Both the position numbers and the translations under genes were made by a program. A stretch of DNA of 64,000 nucleotides, from contig NZ_LMGK01000022.1 in assembly GCF_001427125.1 (NCBI RefSeq), forward strand, positions 162,126 through 226,125. Direction: 5' to 3'. Shown here piece by piece: positions 44,049-53,173 of this stretch. The notes below the pieces were generated by a model that did no database searches, was not told the DNA's origin, and was given only the letters and a program-made list of their open reading frames with translations. How positions within the stretch are numbered: the stretch's first letter is position 1; each line of letters starts with the position of its first letter. The stretch is from Pseudomonas sp. Root562 (GTDB lineage Bacteria; Pseudomonadota; Gammaproteobacteria; Pseudomonadales; Pseudomonadaceae).

Positions 44049-44878
44049 GATTTGCGATAAATCCGTTCTTGTTTGACCAGCGGTTCGAACTGGTTGCCGA
44101 AGGCTGAAAAATCCGGGGTTTCCTTGCTGCCCAGCACCAGGAAACCACGGTGGCACAGCGACTCATGAAACAAACCGAAAGCCCGATCCTGAAGTTTTTT
44201 ATTGAAATAGATCAATACGTTACGACACGAAATTAATTGTGTTTCTGAAAATACACTGTCGGTAGCCAGGCTGTGGTCGGCAAAGGTCACGTTCTCGCAC
44301 AGCGACTTGTCGAAAATGGCGTAGCCATACGCCGCCGTATAGTAGTCGGCGAACGAGCGTTTACCACCGGCTTGCTGGTAGTTGGAAGTGTAGGCGCGGA
44401 CATTCTCCATCGAGAATATTCCCTGCTTGGCCTTGTCCAGCGAGCGCGGATTGATGTCGGTTGCATAAATGATGGTGCGCTCAAGCAAGCCCTCTTCACG
44501 CAGGAGGATGGCCATCGAATAGACCTCCTCCCCCGTGCTGCAGCCAGCAATCCAGATCTTGATCGACGGGTACGTCTTGAGTAGCGGCACCACTTCCTGG
44601 CGGATGGCCAGGAAGTGCGAAGGGTCGCGGAACATTTCACTGACCGGAATTGTCAGCAATTGCAGGAGCTGCATGAAGGCCATCGGGTCATGCAGGACTT
44701 TTTCCTGGAGGGCCGAAATGGTGTTGCATTCGAACTGACTCAGCGCATGGCTCACCCGGCGCTTGATGGAAGCGCCTGAATAATCACGAAAATCGTAGCT
44801 GTACTTGAGGTAGATGGCCTCGATCAACAACCGCAACTCTATCTCGCTGATTCGTTCCCCTGAATAATTGCGCTCCAC
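44045..44878 (-). CDS. CheR-type methyltransferase
   Basis: A 277-residue SAM-dependent protein-glutamate methyltransferase. N-terminal helical domain, then FRDPSHF, KIWIAGCSTGEEVYSMAILL (SAM site), YATDIN, CRNVLIYFN. GTG start at 44878 directly follows the TAA of the hybrid kinase, and the stop overlaps the CheB start, so the three are translationally linked. Not accompanied by CheA/CheW or a receptor. Confidence 0.92.
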   Translation of the reverse strand: MERNYSGERISEIELRLLIEAIYLKYSYDFRDYSGASIKRRVSHALSQFECNTISALQEKVLHDPMAFMQLLQLLTIPVSEMFRDPSHFLAIRQEVVPLLKTYPSIKIWIAGCSTGEEVYSMAILLREEGLLERTIIYATDINPRSLDKAKQGIFSMENVRAYTSNYQQAGGKRSFADYYTAAYGYAIFDKSLCENVTFADHSLATDSVFSETQLISCRNVLIYFNKKLQDRAFGLFHESLCHRGFLVLGSKETPDFSAFGNQFEPLVKQERIYRKS

Positions 44879-47800
44879 TTAGATACGTTCCATCTTTGGC
44901 AACCACACACGGATCAACGAAAACAACCGATCCAGGTCGATGGGCTTGGCCAGATAATCATTGGCGCCTGCTTGCAGGCAGCGTTCCTGATCGTCCTTCA
45001 TGGCCTTGGCCGTCACCGCAATGATCGGCAATTTGCGCCAGCGCGGGTCCTTGCGGATCTCGATGGTGGCTTCAAAACCATCCATCTCCGGCATCATCAC
45101 GTCCATCAACACCAGATCGATGTCTTCCACTTCATTCAATCGCTCAATCGCTTCCCGGCCGTTACGGCCGATGACCACGACCGCACCTTTATGCTCCAGC
45201 GCGCTGGTGAGGGCGAAGATGTTGCGTACATCGTCGTCCACCAACAGCACTTTGCGTCCCTCGAAGACTTTGTCGCGGCTGCGGGCAGTCTTGAGCATCT
45301 TCTGTCGCTCATGGGACAACCGCGATTCGACTTTGTGCAGAAAAAGTGTCACCTCATCCAGTAAACGCTCGGGCGAGCGCGCGCCCTTGATGATGATCGA
45401 GCGCGAATACTTGCGCAGTTCCGCCTCTTCATCCCGGGTGAGGTTGCGTCCGGTATAGACAATCACCGGCGGAAACGAGCAGATATCTTCGGTAGACATG
45501 CGCTTGAGCAAGTCATTGCCGAGCATGTCCGGAAGCTTCAGATCGATGATCATGCAATCGAACATCGTGCTTCGCAGTAAGTGCAGTGCATCCTGGGCCA
45601 AGCCGACCGCGGTGATCTCGATGTCATCGTCGCCAATCAACCGGGAAATACTGTCACGCTGCAAGTCGTCGTCTTCAACCAGCAAGACGCGTTTGACCTT
45701 CTGGGTCAGTTTGGCTTCCAGACGCGAGAAAACGTCCTTGAGTTCTTCACGGGTGGTCGGTTTGACCGCATAACCGATCGCGCCCATGTGCATCGCCGCT
45801 TCGACCCGGTCCTCGACCGAAATCACGTGCACAGGAATGTGCCGGGTTTCGGCGTGTTCCTTCAAACGTTGCAGCACGGTCAAGCCGGAATGGTCCGGCA
45901 GGCGCATATCCAGCAGGATGGCATCGGGAATGAACTCCCGGGCCAGGTCGTAACCTTCGTCGGCACCGTGGGCCACCAGGCAGTGGTAGCCCAGTTCATG
46001 CGCGAGATCGAAGAGGATGTGCGCAAAGTTCGGCTCGTCTTCCACCACCAGGATGCAACGCGAGGTGAACGGCGCCTTCTGCCGGTCATCATTGAAACGC
46101 GGAATATCCTGCGCCACCACCGACGCCACGGTAGCTGGCGCAACATAAGGTGCAATCGCCACCGGCGCGGCACGCATCGGTTCGACCGGTTCTTCTCCGG
46201 GCTCAATGTACTGCTGCGGCAAGACCAGGGTGAATACACTGCCCTGCCCCGGCGTGCTGCTCACGCTGATGGAGCCACCGAGCAGGGCCGCCAGGTCGCG
46301 GGAGATCGACAGCCCCAGACCGGTTCCGCCGTATCGCCTGTTGGTGGTGCCGTCGGCTTGGCGGAACGCTTCAAAAATGCTTTCGTGCTGATCGGCGGCA
46401 ATGCCGATGCCGGAATCACGGACGCTGAAGGCTATGCCATTGTTCGGCGCTGCGGCGACGCTCAGGCTCACGCTGCCTTTTTCGGTGAACTTCACCGCGT
46501 TGGACAACAGATTCTTGATCACCTGCTCCAGGCGCTGACGGTCGGTGAACATCATCGCGGGCACGCCGTCCTGCAAATCGACATGGAATTGCAGCTGCTT
46601 GTCCGTTGCCAACGGCTGGAACATTCCGCGCAGGCCGTCCACCAGACGCGCAACACTGGTGTTCTCCGGGCGAATCTCGAGCTTGCCGGCCTCGACCTTG
46701 GAGATATCGAGAATGTCGTTGATCAGGTTGAGCAAATCGTTGCCGGCGGAGTAAATCGACTCGGCGAACTTCACCTGTTCGGCGCTGAGGTTTTCCTGAG
46801 GGTTTTCCGCCAGCAACTTGGCCAGAATCAACGAGCTGTTCAATGGCGTGCGCAGTTCGTGGGACATGTTGGCGAGGAATTCGGACTTGTACTTGCTTGA
46901 GCGCTGCAACTCTTCGGCGCGCTCTTCGAGCTGGATCTGCGCCTGATTGAGTTCAGTGTTCTTGAGGTCCATGGCGTCGCGTTGTTGGGCCAGTACTTCG
47001 GCCTGTTCGGCGAGTTGTTCATTGGTCTGTTCCAGCTCGACCTGTTGCGTCTCGAGATGGGCCTGGGATTCCTTGAGAATCCGCGACTGCTCTTCGAGTT
47101 CTTCGTTGGCGGTCTTGAGTTCTTCCTGCTGCACTTGCAACTCTTCGTTGAGTTGCTGGGTTTCGGCCAGCACTTCCTGCAAGCGCTGACGATAGCGCGC
47201 AGCCTCGATAGACGTGCCGATGTTACCGGCAATCAACTCCAGCAATTCGATGTCGCGGTCAACCAAGGGCCGCAGGAAACCCAGTTCGATAACACCGTTG
47301 ACCCGGTCGTCATCGCTGGTCGGCACCACCAGCACACTGCGTGGCAGGCCTTCACCGAGGCCGGAGCTGACCTTGAAGTAGTCGCTCGGCACGTTGTCGA
47401 GGCGAATCAACTTAGCCTGATGCGCAACTTGACCAACGATGCCTTCCTCACTGTAGATATGTTGCTCAAGTGCTTCCTGTTCGCGCGAAAAACCGTAAGA
47501 CGCCACGCGCCGCAGGCCACCATGTTCTTCGCGCACGTAAATCGCCGCCACGGCGCTGCCCAGGTACTGCGCGCAGAATTGCAGGATGTTGCGCCCCAGT
47601 AAATTCAGGGACAGTTGCCCCAATACCTGCTCGGCCAGTTCGGTCTGGCCGTTGCGCAGCCACGCTTGTTGCTCCAGGCGCTGAGCACTGGCTTGCTGCG
47701 CAGCCAATGTCGCGGAGTAGCTTTGCGACAGGTTCAACAGATCACGACGGCCGATGTAGGCCAGCAACGCGCTGATGCCTGCGATAAACAGCAGATAAAG

Positions 47801-48367
47801 GCCAATGCTCCAGACGGTGGTGCGCCGCACCTCTTCATTGCGCGTGGCACGCAGTTGCTGCTCCATGTCGATCACGTCTTCGAACTGCTTGCGTATCTCG
47901 TCGGTCAGGCGCTTGCCTTTGCCGGCGCGGACCGCGCTGCGGTAATCGCCGCTCGATCGCTGCAGATCAATCATCGATTGCGCGTAATTGGCCCACTCTT
48001 GTTGCAACGACTGCAGGCGATGCAAGCGATCGGTCTGGACCGGATTGTCAGCCGTCAGTTCGAGCAACGTATTGAGCACCACCTCGACCCGAGGCTTAGC
48101 CGTTTCATAAGGTTGGAGAAACTTTTCGTCGCCACTGAGCAGAAACCCGCGCATCCCGGTTTCCAGGTCGACCGTCAGCTTGACGGCCTCATTGGCGTTA
48201 TTGATGACCCGATCGGTGTGCTCGACCCATTGGATCGTCGACAGCAGATAGGTAATCAATGACACGAAGAAAACAGCGCTGATGGCGCCGACACCCAGCG
48301 GCAGGCTGATATTGCGGCTCAGGAGTTTGCGGAATCGTTGCTCATCAACCAAAGACGCAGAGGTCAT
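44879..48367 (-). CDS. CHASE3-GAF hybrid histidine kinase with three receivers
   Basis: A 1162-residue sensor. TM1 (~22-44), periplasmic CHASE3 (~45-185; MRGFLLSGDEKFLQPYE), TM2 (~188-213), GAF (~240-400), long coiled coil (~400-500), HisKA (LANMSHELRTPLNSSL), HATPase_c (NAVKFTEKG; DSGIGIAAD; GGTGLGLSISRDLAALLG), then three receivers (LVVEDEPN...ILLDMRLPD; LLVEDDDL...MIIDLKLPD; LLVDDDVR...VLMDVMMPEMDGFEA), each with its phospho-Asp. First gene of the operon with CheR, CheB, receiver-kinase and single receiver. Coiled-coil GAF linker could be a CheR/CheB target. No diguanylate cyclase or DNA-binding domain. Confidence 0.93.
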   Translation of the reverse strand: MTSASLVDEQRFRKLLSRNISLPLGVGAISAVFFVSLITYLLSTIQWVEHTDRVINNANEAVKLTVDLETGMRGFLLSGDEKFLQPYETAKPRVEVVLNTLLELTADNPVQTDRLHRLQSLQQEWANYAQSMIDLQRSSGDYRSAVRAGKGKRLTDEIRKQFEDVIDMEQQLRATRNEEVRRTTVWSIGLYLLFIAGISALLAYIGRRDLLNLSQSYSATLAAQQASAQRLEQQAWLRNGQTELAEQVLGQLSLNLLGRNILQFCAQYLGSAVAAIYVREEHGGLRRVASYGFSREQEALEQHIYSEEGIVGQVAHQAKLIRLDNVPSDYFKVSSGLGEGLPRSVLVVPTSDDDRVNGVIELGFLRPLVDRDIELLELIAGNIGTSIEAARYRQRLQEVLAETQQLNEELQVQQEELKTANEELEEQSRILKESQAHLETQQVELEQTNEQLAEQAEVLAQQRDAMDLKNTELNQAQIQLEERAEELQRSSKYKSEFLANMSHELRTPLNSSLILAKLLAENPQENLSAEQVKFAESIYSAGNDLLNLINDILDISKVEAGKLEIRPENTSVARLVDGLRGMFQPLATDKQLQFHVDLQDGVPAMMFTDRQRLEQVIKNLLSNAVKFTEKGSVSLSVAAAPNNGIAFSVRDSGIGIAADQHESIFEAFRQADGTTNRRYGGTGLGLSISRDLAALLGGSISVSSTPGQGSVFTLVLPQQYIEPGEEPVEPMRAAPVAIAPYVAPATVASVVAQDIPRFNDDRQKAPFTSRCILVVEDEPNFAHILFDLAHELGYHCLVAHGADEGYDLAREFIPDAILLDMRLPDHSGLTVLQRLKEHAETRHIPVHVISVEDRVEAAMHMGAIGYAVKPTTREELKDVFSRLEAKLTQKVKRVLLVEDDDLQRDSISRLIGDDDIEITAVGLAQDALHLLRSTMFDCMIIDLKLPDMLGNDLLKRMSTEDICSFPPVIVYTGRNLTRDEEAELRKYSRSIIIKGARSPERLLDEVTLFLHKVESRLSHERQKMLKTARSRDKVFEGRKVLLVDDDVRNIFALTSALEHKGAVVVIGRNGREAIERLNEVEDIDLVLMDVMMPEMDGFEATIEIRKDPRWRKLPIIAVTAKAMKDDQERCLQAGANDYLAKPIDLDRLFSLIRVWLPKMERI

Positions 48368-48624
48368 GGGGCAGGCCTTGTCGAACTGTCAGAATTGGGC
48401 GAGTTTGCCCCAAAACTGGCACATTGATCCATTTTTCTCACATGTTTTAACGCCAGGTCCTACATTCCCCTGCGCCAGTTGATGGACGCGGGTATCCTTG
48501 CCTGACATGTGCGACCAATCTTTTTCCGTCCCTCGGGAACTTGTCGGGAGCCGTCACTTACTCATGCAAGAGACCGGCGCTTTCGCAAGCCGGCAACCGC
48601 CAATCATTTTTCAGGAACCCCACT

Positions 48625-48996
48625 ATGTCCACCGCCAATGCGTCCACCATTCTTGTCGTCGAAGACGATGCCATCGTGCGCATGCTGATCGTCGATGTGC
48701 TGGAGGAGTTGGAGTTCAAGGTACTTGACGCGGATGGTAGCGAACAGGCGCTGGAGTTCCTCAATGACGAGGACCAGCACATCGACTTGATGATGACCGA
48801 CGTCGGCCTACCGGTGATGGATGGTCGGGAACTGGCCGTCCAGGCCCGGATGCTGCGCCCGCAATTGCCCATCCTGTTCGCCAGTGGTTATGCGGAGAAT
48901 ATTGACGTGCCCGAAGGCATGTCGGTGATTGGCAAACCGTTTTCGATCGATCAGTTGCGAGACAAGGTCCAGGGAATTCTCGCGCAGTCGAAGTAA
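48625..48996 (+). CDS. Single-domain response regulator
   Basis: A 123-residue receiver (ILVVEDDAIVRMLI; MMTDVGLPVMDGRELA; FASGYAENI; VIGKPFSID). Start 48625 has AGGAA 7 bases upstream. Divergent from the triple-receiver hybrid kinase, so the 257-base gap (48368-48624) holds both promoters. Probably serves the kinases of the island. Confidence 0.88.
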   Translation: MSTANASTILVVEDDAIVRMLIVDVLEELEFKVLDADGSEQALEFLNDEDQHIDLMMTDVGLPVMDGRELAVQARMLRPQLPILFASGYAENIDVPEGMSVIGKPFSIDQLRDKVQGILAQSK

Positions 48997-49125
48997 GCTG
49001 GTTTGGATGAACAACAATTGCTGGTGATCCGCATTCGATTCAGGTGACCTGGAAGGTTACGTACACTCTCACCTGTTTTTCCCTGGTATCGCTTTATTCT
49101 CGTTTGTAGCCTGGAACAATCGCCC

Positions 49126-50430
49126 ATGAATCAACCTCGCCAAACCAAAGTCCTGGTCATCGGCTACGTCTGGCCCGAGCCCCGTTCTTCGGCGGCCGGT
49201 GGGCACATGATGCAAATTCTCGAGACCTTCTTGCAGCAAGGTTGGGACATCACCTTCAGCAGCCCTGCCGGTTATGGTGAGCAGCGCGCTGACCTGACGT
49301 CGCTGGGCATTCGCGAAGTGCCGATCGAATTGAACAACAGCAGCTTCGACACATTCATCCGCGAACTCGCGCCGGATGTGGTGCTGTTCGACCGTTTCAT
49401 GATGGAAGAACAGTTCGGCTGGCGCGTGGAAAAACACTGTCCCGACGCCGTTCGCGTGCTGGAGACGTCGGACCTGCAGAGCTTGCGTGATGCCCGGCAG
49501 CAACGTCTCAAACAGCGTTTGAAGGCCAGTGACGACGCGAATGACTTCGGTGAACTGTTTGCGCCCAGCCTGCGTGAAGAGTTTGAGTTCATGGCCGATA
49601 ACGATCTGGCCAAGCGTGAGATTGCCGCGATCTATCGTTGCGACTTGAACCTGATGATTTCCGAAGTGGAAATCCAATTGTTGATCGAACAGTTCAAATT
49701 GCCCGCTACCCTCTTGCATTGGTGCCCGCTGATGGTCGATCTGCCGAGTGTGGCGCCGGCCGCATTTGAAGACAGGGCGCACTTTCTCAGCATTGGTAAC
49801 TTCCGGCACGCGCCCAATTGGGATGCGGTGTTGTGGATGAAAACCACGATCTGGCCGCTGATTCGCGAGCAACTACCCGCGGCGCAACTGCACATCTACG
49901 GCTCATACACGCCACCCAAGGCGACAGCACTGCATAACCCGGCCCAAGGATTTCATGTCATGAACTGGGCAGAAGATGCCTTGCAAGTCATGTCGGCGGC
50001 TCGAGTGTGCCTGGCACCGCTGCGTTTCGGTGCCGGCATAAAGGGCAAGATTGTTGATGCGATGCTCTGCGGCACCCCCAACGTCACGACGCCCGTAGGG
50101 GCGGAGGCGATGCATGGCGACGAAGCCTGGCCCGGCGCTGTCGCTTGCACCGCTCGCGAGATTGCCGATCAGGCTGTGCAACTGTACACCGACAAGCCTC
50201 GCTGGCTTGAGGCACAGGCGCATGGCCAGACCTTGCTCGCCAACCGCTACCGACATTCCTTGCATGGCCCGGCGTTGATTCAGCGACTGATGGAATGTCG
50301 ACAGAATCTGGCGAACATTCGACGGGATAATTTCACCGGCAGCATGTTGCGCCATCACCACCACAAAAGTACCCAGTACATGGCGCAATGGATTGAGGCA
50401 AAGAACCGGAATACGATCGACGCCATGTAA
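49126..50430 (+). CDS. GT4-type glycosyltransferase
   Basis: A 434-residue GT-B glycosyltransferase. N-terminal KVLVIGYVWPEPRSSAAGGHMMQI, C-terminal Rossmann half FLSIGNFRHAPNWDAVLWM, LAPLRFGAGIKGKIVDAMLCGTPNVTTPVGAEAM, which is the GT4 donor-binding region with the conserved Glu of the family near AEAMHG. Donor and acceptor unknown. It stands alone; no polysaccharide cluster is next to it. The basic His-rich tail (MLRHHHHKS) is unusual. Confidence 0.85.
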   Translation: MNQPRQTKVLVIGYVWPEPRSSAAGGHMMQILETFLQQGWDITFSSPAGYGEQRADLTSLGIREVPIELNNSSFDTFIRELAPDVVLFDRFMMEEQFGWRVEKHCPDAVRVLETSDLQSLRDARQQRLKQRLKASDDANDFGELFAPSLREEFEFMADNDLAKREIAAIYRCDLNLMISEVEIQLLIEQFKLPATLLHWCPLMVDLPSVAPAAFEDRAHFLSIGNFRHAPNWDAVLWMKTTIWPLIREQLPAAQLHIYGSYTPPKATALHNPAQGFHVMNWAEDALQVMSAARVCLAPLRFGAGIKGKIVDAMLCGTPNVTTPVGAEAMHGDEAWPGAVACTAREIADQAVQLYTDKPRWLEAQAHGQTLLANRYRHSLHGPALIQRLMECRQNLANIRRDNFTGSMLRHHHHKSTQYMAQWIEAKNRNTIDAM

Positions 50431-50453
50431 CCAAAACACAAAAGCGCCCTGCC

Positions 50454-51359
50454 ATGACCCGAATCGCCAGAGTCACCGACCCTTCCTACGAATTGATGGA
50501 CGACCACAACGGTTTGTCCATCATCTATCGTCAGCACGGTTTTCCTTGTCCATTGGTGCGCTGGCATTTCCACAAGGAATACGAACTGCACCTGATCGTC
50601 GCCAGTTCCGGCAAAGTATTCATCGGCGATTACATTGGCAATTTTTATCCCGAAACCCTGTTTCTGACTGGCCCTAACCTGCCCCATAACTGGATCAGCC
50701 AGGTCGCCGAAGACGAAGTCGTGCCCAAGCGCGACATGCTGGTCAACTTCACTGACGAGTTGTTCGACAGTGGCTATCAGGTCTTCGCCGAACTCAAGAC
50801 CCTCGCGCCGCTGCTGGAGCGCGCCAAGTACGGCATCGAGTTTCGTGGCAAGCAGACGATTGGCCGAGCGATGGACCTGATGCAACGCATCGCCGATAGC
50901 ACCGGCGTGACCCGGCTCGGGCACTTTTTCATCCTGCTGGAATTGCTGGCCGCTACTGATGACTATCAGTTGCTGTCCGGCGCAACCACGCCACAATTGG
51001 CGGACGAGCACAATATCGACCGCACCAACCGCGCGGTGGATTACATTTTTGCCTATTACGCCCGGGACTTGACGCTGGAGGAAGTGGCCGAGCATCTGGG
51101 CATGAAGCCGACCTATTTCAGCCGGGTATTCAAGCAGGCCACCGGGCGCAACTTCATCGAGTTCGTCAATCGCCTGCGTATCAGCAAGTCCTGCGAGTTG
51201 TTGGCCGATGGTGATAAACCGGTGACCGACGTTTGCTTCGAGTCGGGCTTCAACAACATTTCCAACTTCAACCGACGCTTCCAGCAGCTCAAGGGCATGA
51301 CGCCTTCGCATTACCGGCGGTTGGTGGTGCAGCGGTTGACCGAACAAAACCTCGGTTAA
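50454..51359 (+). CDS. mtlR: MtlR, AraC/XylS-family activator of mannitol catabolism
   Basis: A 301-residue regulator. N-terminal cupin sensor (PLVRWHFHKEYELHLIV), C-terminal AraC helix-turn-helix pair (LEEVAEHLGMKPTYFSRVFKQATGRNFIEF; VTDVCFESGFNNISNFNRRFQQLKGMTP). Directly precedes mtlE, as in P. fluorescens where MtlR activates mtlEFGKDYZ in mannitol, arabitol or sorbitol. Starts 23 bases after the glycosyltransferase. Confidence 0.92.
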   Translation: MTRIARVTDPSYELMDDHNGLSIIYRQHGFPCPLVRWHFHKEYELHLIVASSGKVFIGDYIGNFYPETLFLTGPNLPHNWISQVAEDEVVPKRDMLVNFTDELFDSGYQVFAELKTLAPLLERAKYGIEFRGKQTIGRAMDLMQRIADSTGVTRLGHFFILLELLAATDDYQLLSGATTPQLADEHNIDRTNRAVDYIFAYYARDLTLEEVAEHLGMKPTYFSRVFKQATGRNFIEFVNRLRISKSCELLADGDKPVTDVCFESGFNNISNFNRRFQQLKGMTPSHYRRLVVQRLTEQNLG

Positions 51360-51690
51360 ATACCGCGCAAGCTTTTGTAGGAGCAAGGCTTGCCCGCGAT
51401 AGCGACCTCAAATACGCCATCGCGGGCAAGCCTTGCTCCTACAGGATGTTTGGCGACCTTGGGGTAGCGAAGACCTGTACGGATTCAATACCCCTGCCTC
51501 GCTGGAACCCCCTTCCCTGCGTCTACATCGCCAAACAGCAGTGCAAAAAAGTATCGATCCCAGTGCGATGGATGATTTGTCTCGCCCGCCATTGAAGGCT
51601 GTAATCAGCACAGATTCTTCCAGCCTTCGGAAGACACAAAAACAATAACTGTCCTTCTGTTGCCTTTCGGGTGCAGAAAAGGAGTGCTCG
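51360..51690. promoter_or_regulatory. mtlE promoter region
   Basis: 331 bases without a gene, holding the REPIN and about 247 bases upstream of mtlE in which the MtlR-dependent promoter should lie. AAAAGGAG sits 7 bases before the mtlE start. I could not place direct repeats for MtlR with confidence. Confidence 0.5.
51376..51443. repeat. REPIN between mtlR and mtlE
   Basis: Perfect 25-base arms (51376-51400 and 51419-51443; TGTAGGAGCAAGGC ... GCCTTGCTCCTACA) with an 18-base centre. A stem this strong immediately after mtlR can act as an mRNA-stabilising or terminating structure. Confidence 0.85.
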
Positions 51691-53001
51691 ATGCAACCTT
51701 CAGTCAAAGCTCTGCTTGCCCTCACCTGCATGACCCTCAGCAGCGTCACCCTCGGCGCCCAGACCCTGACCATCGCCACCGTCAATAACAGCGACATGAT
51801 CCGCATGCAGAAACTCTCGAAGACCTTCGAGGCCGAGCATCCAGAGATCAAACTCAATTGGGTGGTGCTGGAAGAAAACGTTCTGCGCCAGCGTCTGACC
51901 ACCGACATCGCCACCCAGGGCGGGCAGTTTGACGTGCTGACCATCGGCATGTACGAAGCGGCACTTTGGGGAGCCAAAGGCTGGCTGGAGCCGATGAAGG
52001 ACCTGCCGGCCGGTTATGACCTCGACGACGTGTTCCCGTCGGTGCGTGAAGGCCTTTCGGTGAAAGGCTCGTTGTACGCCCTGCCGTTCTACGCCGAAAG
52101 CTCGATCACCTATTACCGCACCGACCTGTTCAAGGACGCCGGCCTGACCATGCCCGAGCGTCCGACCTGGACCCAGATCAGCGAATTCGCCGGCAAACTC
52201 ACCAACAAGGACAAGGAACAGTACGGCATCTGCTTGCGCGGCAAGGCCGGCTGGGGCGAGAACATGGCGTTGATCACCACCGTGGCCAATGCCTACGGCG
52301 CCCGCTGGTTCGATGAAAAGTGGCAACCGGAATTCAACGGCCCCGAATGGAAAAACGCGCTGAACTTCTATGTCGATACCATGAAAAAGTTCGGTCCGCC
52401 GGGCGCATCGAGCAACGGCTTCAATGAAAACCTCGCGTTGTTCAACAGCGGTAAATGCGCGATCTGGGTCGACGCCAGCGTTGCCGGTTCGTTCGTCACC
52501 GACAAGACCCAGAGCAAGGTCAGCGATCACGTCGGCTTCACCTACGCGCCCCATGAAGTCACCGACAAAGGCTCGGCCTGGTTGTATTCCTGGGCGCTGG
52601 CGATCCCGACCAGTTCCAAGGCCAAAGACGCGGCAAAAACCTTCAGCACCTGGGCCACTTCCAAGGAATACGGGGCACTGGTGGCCGAGAAAGACGGCAT
52701 CGCCAACGTGCCGCCAGGCACTCGGGCCTCGACCTACAGCGAGGCCTACATGAGCGCCGCGCCATTCGCCAAGGTCACACTCGAATCGCTCAAGGCAGCA
52801 GATCCGAGCAAGCCGAGCGCCAAACCGGTGCCGTACATCGGCATTCAGTTGGTGACCATTCCCGAGTTCCAGGGCATTGGCACCCAGGTCGGCAAATCCT
52901 TCTCTGCGGCGCTGATCGGCCAGACCACAGTCGACCAGGCCCTGGCCGCCGCCCAGCAAACCACTGAACGAGAGATGAAGCGCGCCGGTTACCCCAAGTA
53001 A
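51691..53001 (+). CDS. mtlE: MtlE, polyol-binding protein of an ABC transporter
   Basis: A 436-residue family-1 extracellular solute-binding protein with a signal peptide (LLALTCMTLSSVTLGAQT) and binding domain (IKLNWVVLEENVLRQRL; FDVLTIGMYEAALWGAKGW). Captures mannitol, sorbitol or arabitol for MtlFGK. Confidence 0.92.
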   Translation: MQPSVKALLALTCMTLSSVTLGAQTLTIATVNNSDMIRMQKLSKTFEAEHPEIKLNWVVLEENVLRQRLTTDIATQGGQFDVLTIGMYEAALWGAKGWLEPMKDLPAGYDLDDVFPSVREGLSVKGSLYALPFYAESSITYYRTDLFKDAGLTMPERPTWTQISEFAGKLTNKDKEQYGICLRGKAGWGENMALITTVANAYGARWFDEKWQPEFNGPEWKNALNFYVDTMKKFGPPGASSNGFNENLALFNSGKCAIWVDASVAGSFVTDKTQSKVSDHVGFTYAPHEVTDKGSAWLYSWALAIPTSSKAKDAAKTFSTWATSKEYGALVAEKDGIANVPPGTRASTYSEAYMSAAPFAKVTLESLKAADPSKPSAKPVPYIGIQLVTIPEFQGIGTQVGKSFSAALIGQTTVDQALAAAQQTTEREMKRAGYPK

Positions 53002-53019
53002 CGCGTAAACATCCATTTT

Positions 53020-53140
53020 TGTGGCGAGGGAGCTTGCTCCCGCTGGGCTGTGAAGCGGCCCCTGCGATCTAACAGTCGCAACGTGCGAACCGGTTTTACG
53101 ACGGCTTCGCCGCCGAGCGGGAGCAAGCTCCCTCGCCACA
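53020..53140. repeat. REPIN between mtlE and mtlF
   Basis: Perfect 25-base arms (53020-53044 and 53116-53140; TGTGGCGAGGGAGC ... GCTCCCTCGCCACA), same family as the one at 11315-11439. It lies inside the operon after the binding-protein gene. Confidence 0.85.
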
Positions 53141-53173
53141 GAGAACTCGTCGGACAACGAGCAAGTGATCACC

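Noticed and set aside
38483..49125. KaiB or KaiA gene near the KaiC-like gene
   Set aside because: Looked for a thioredoxin-like KaiB or a KaiA in the gaps and as extra domains; none was found.
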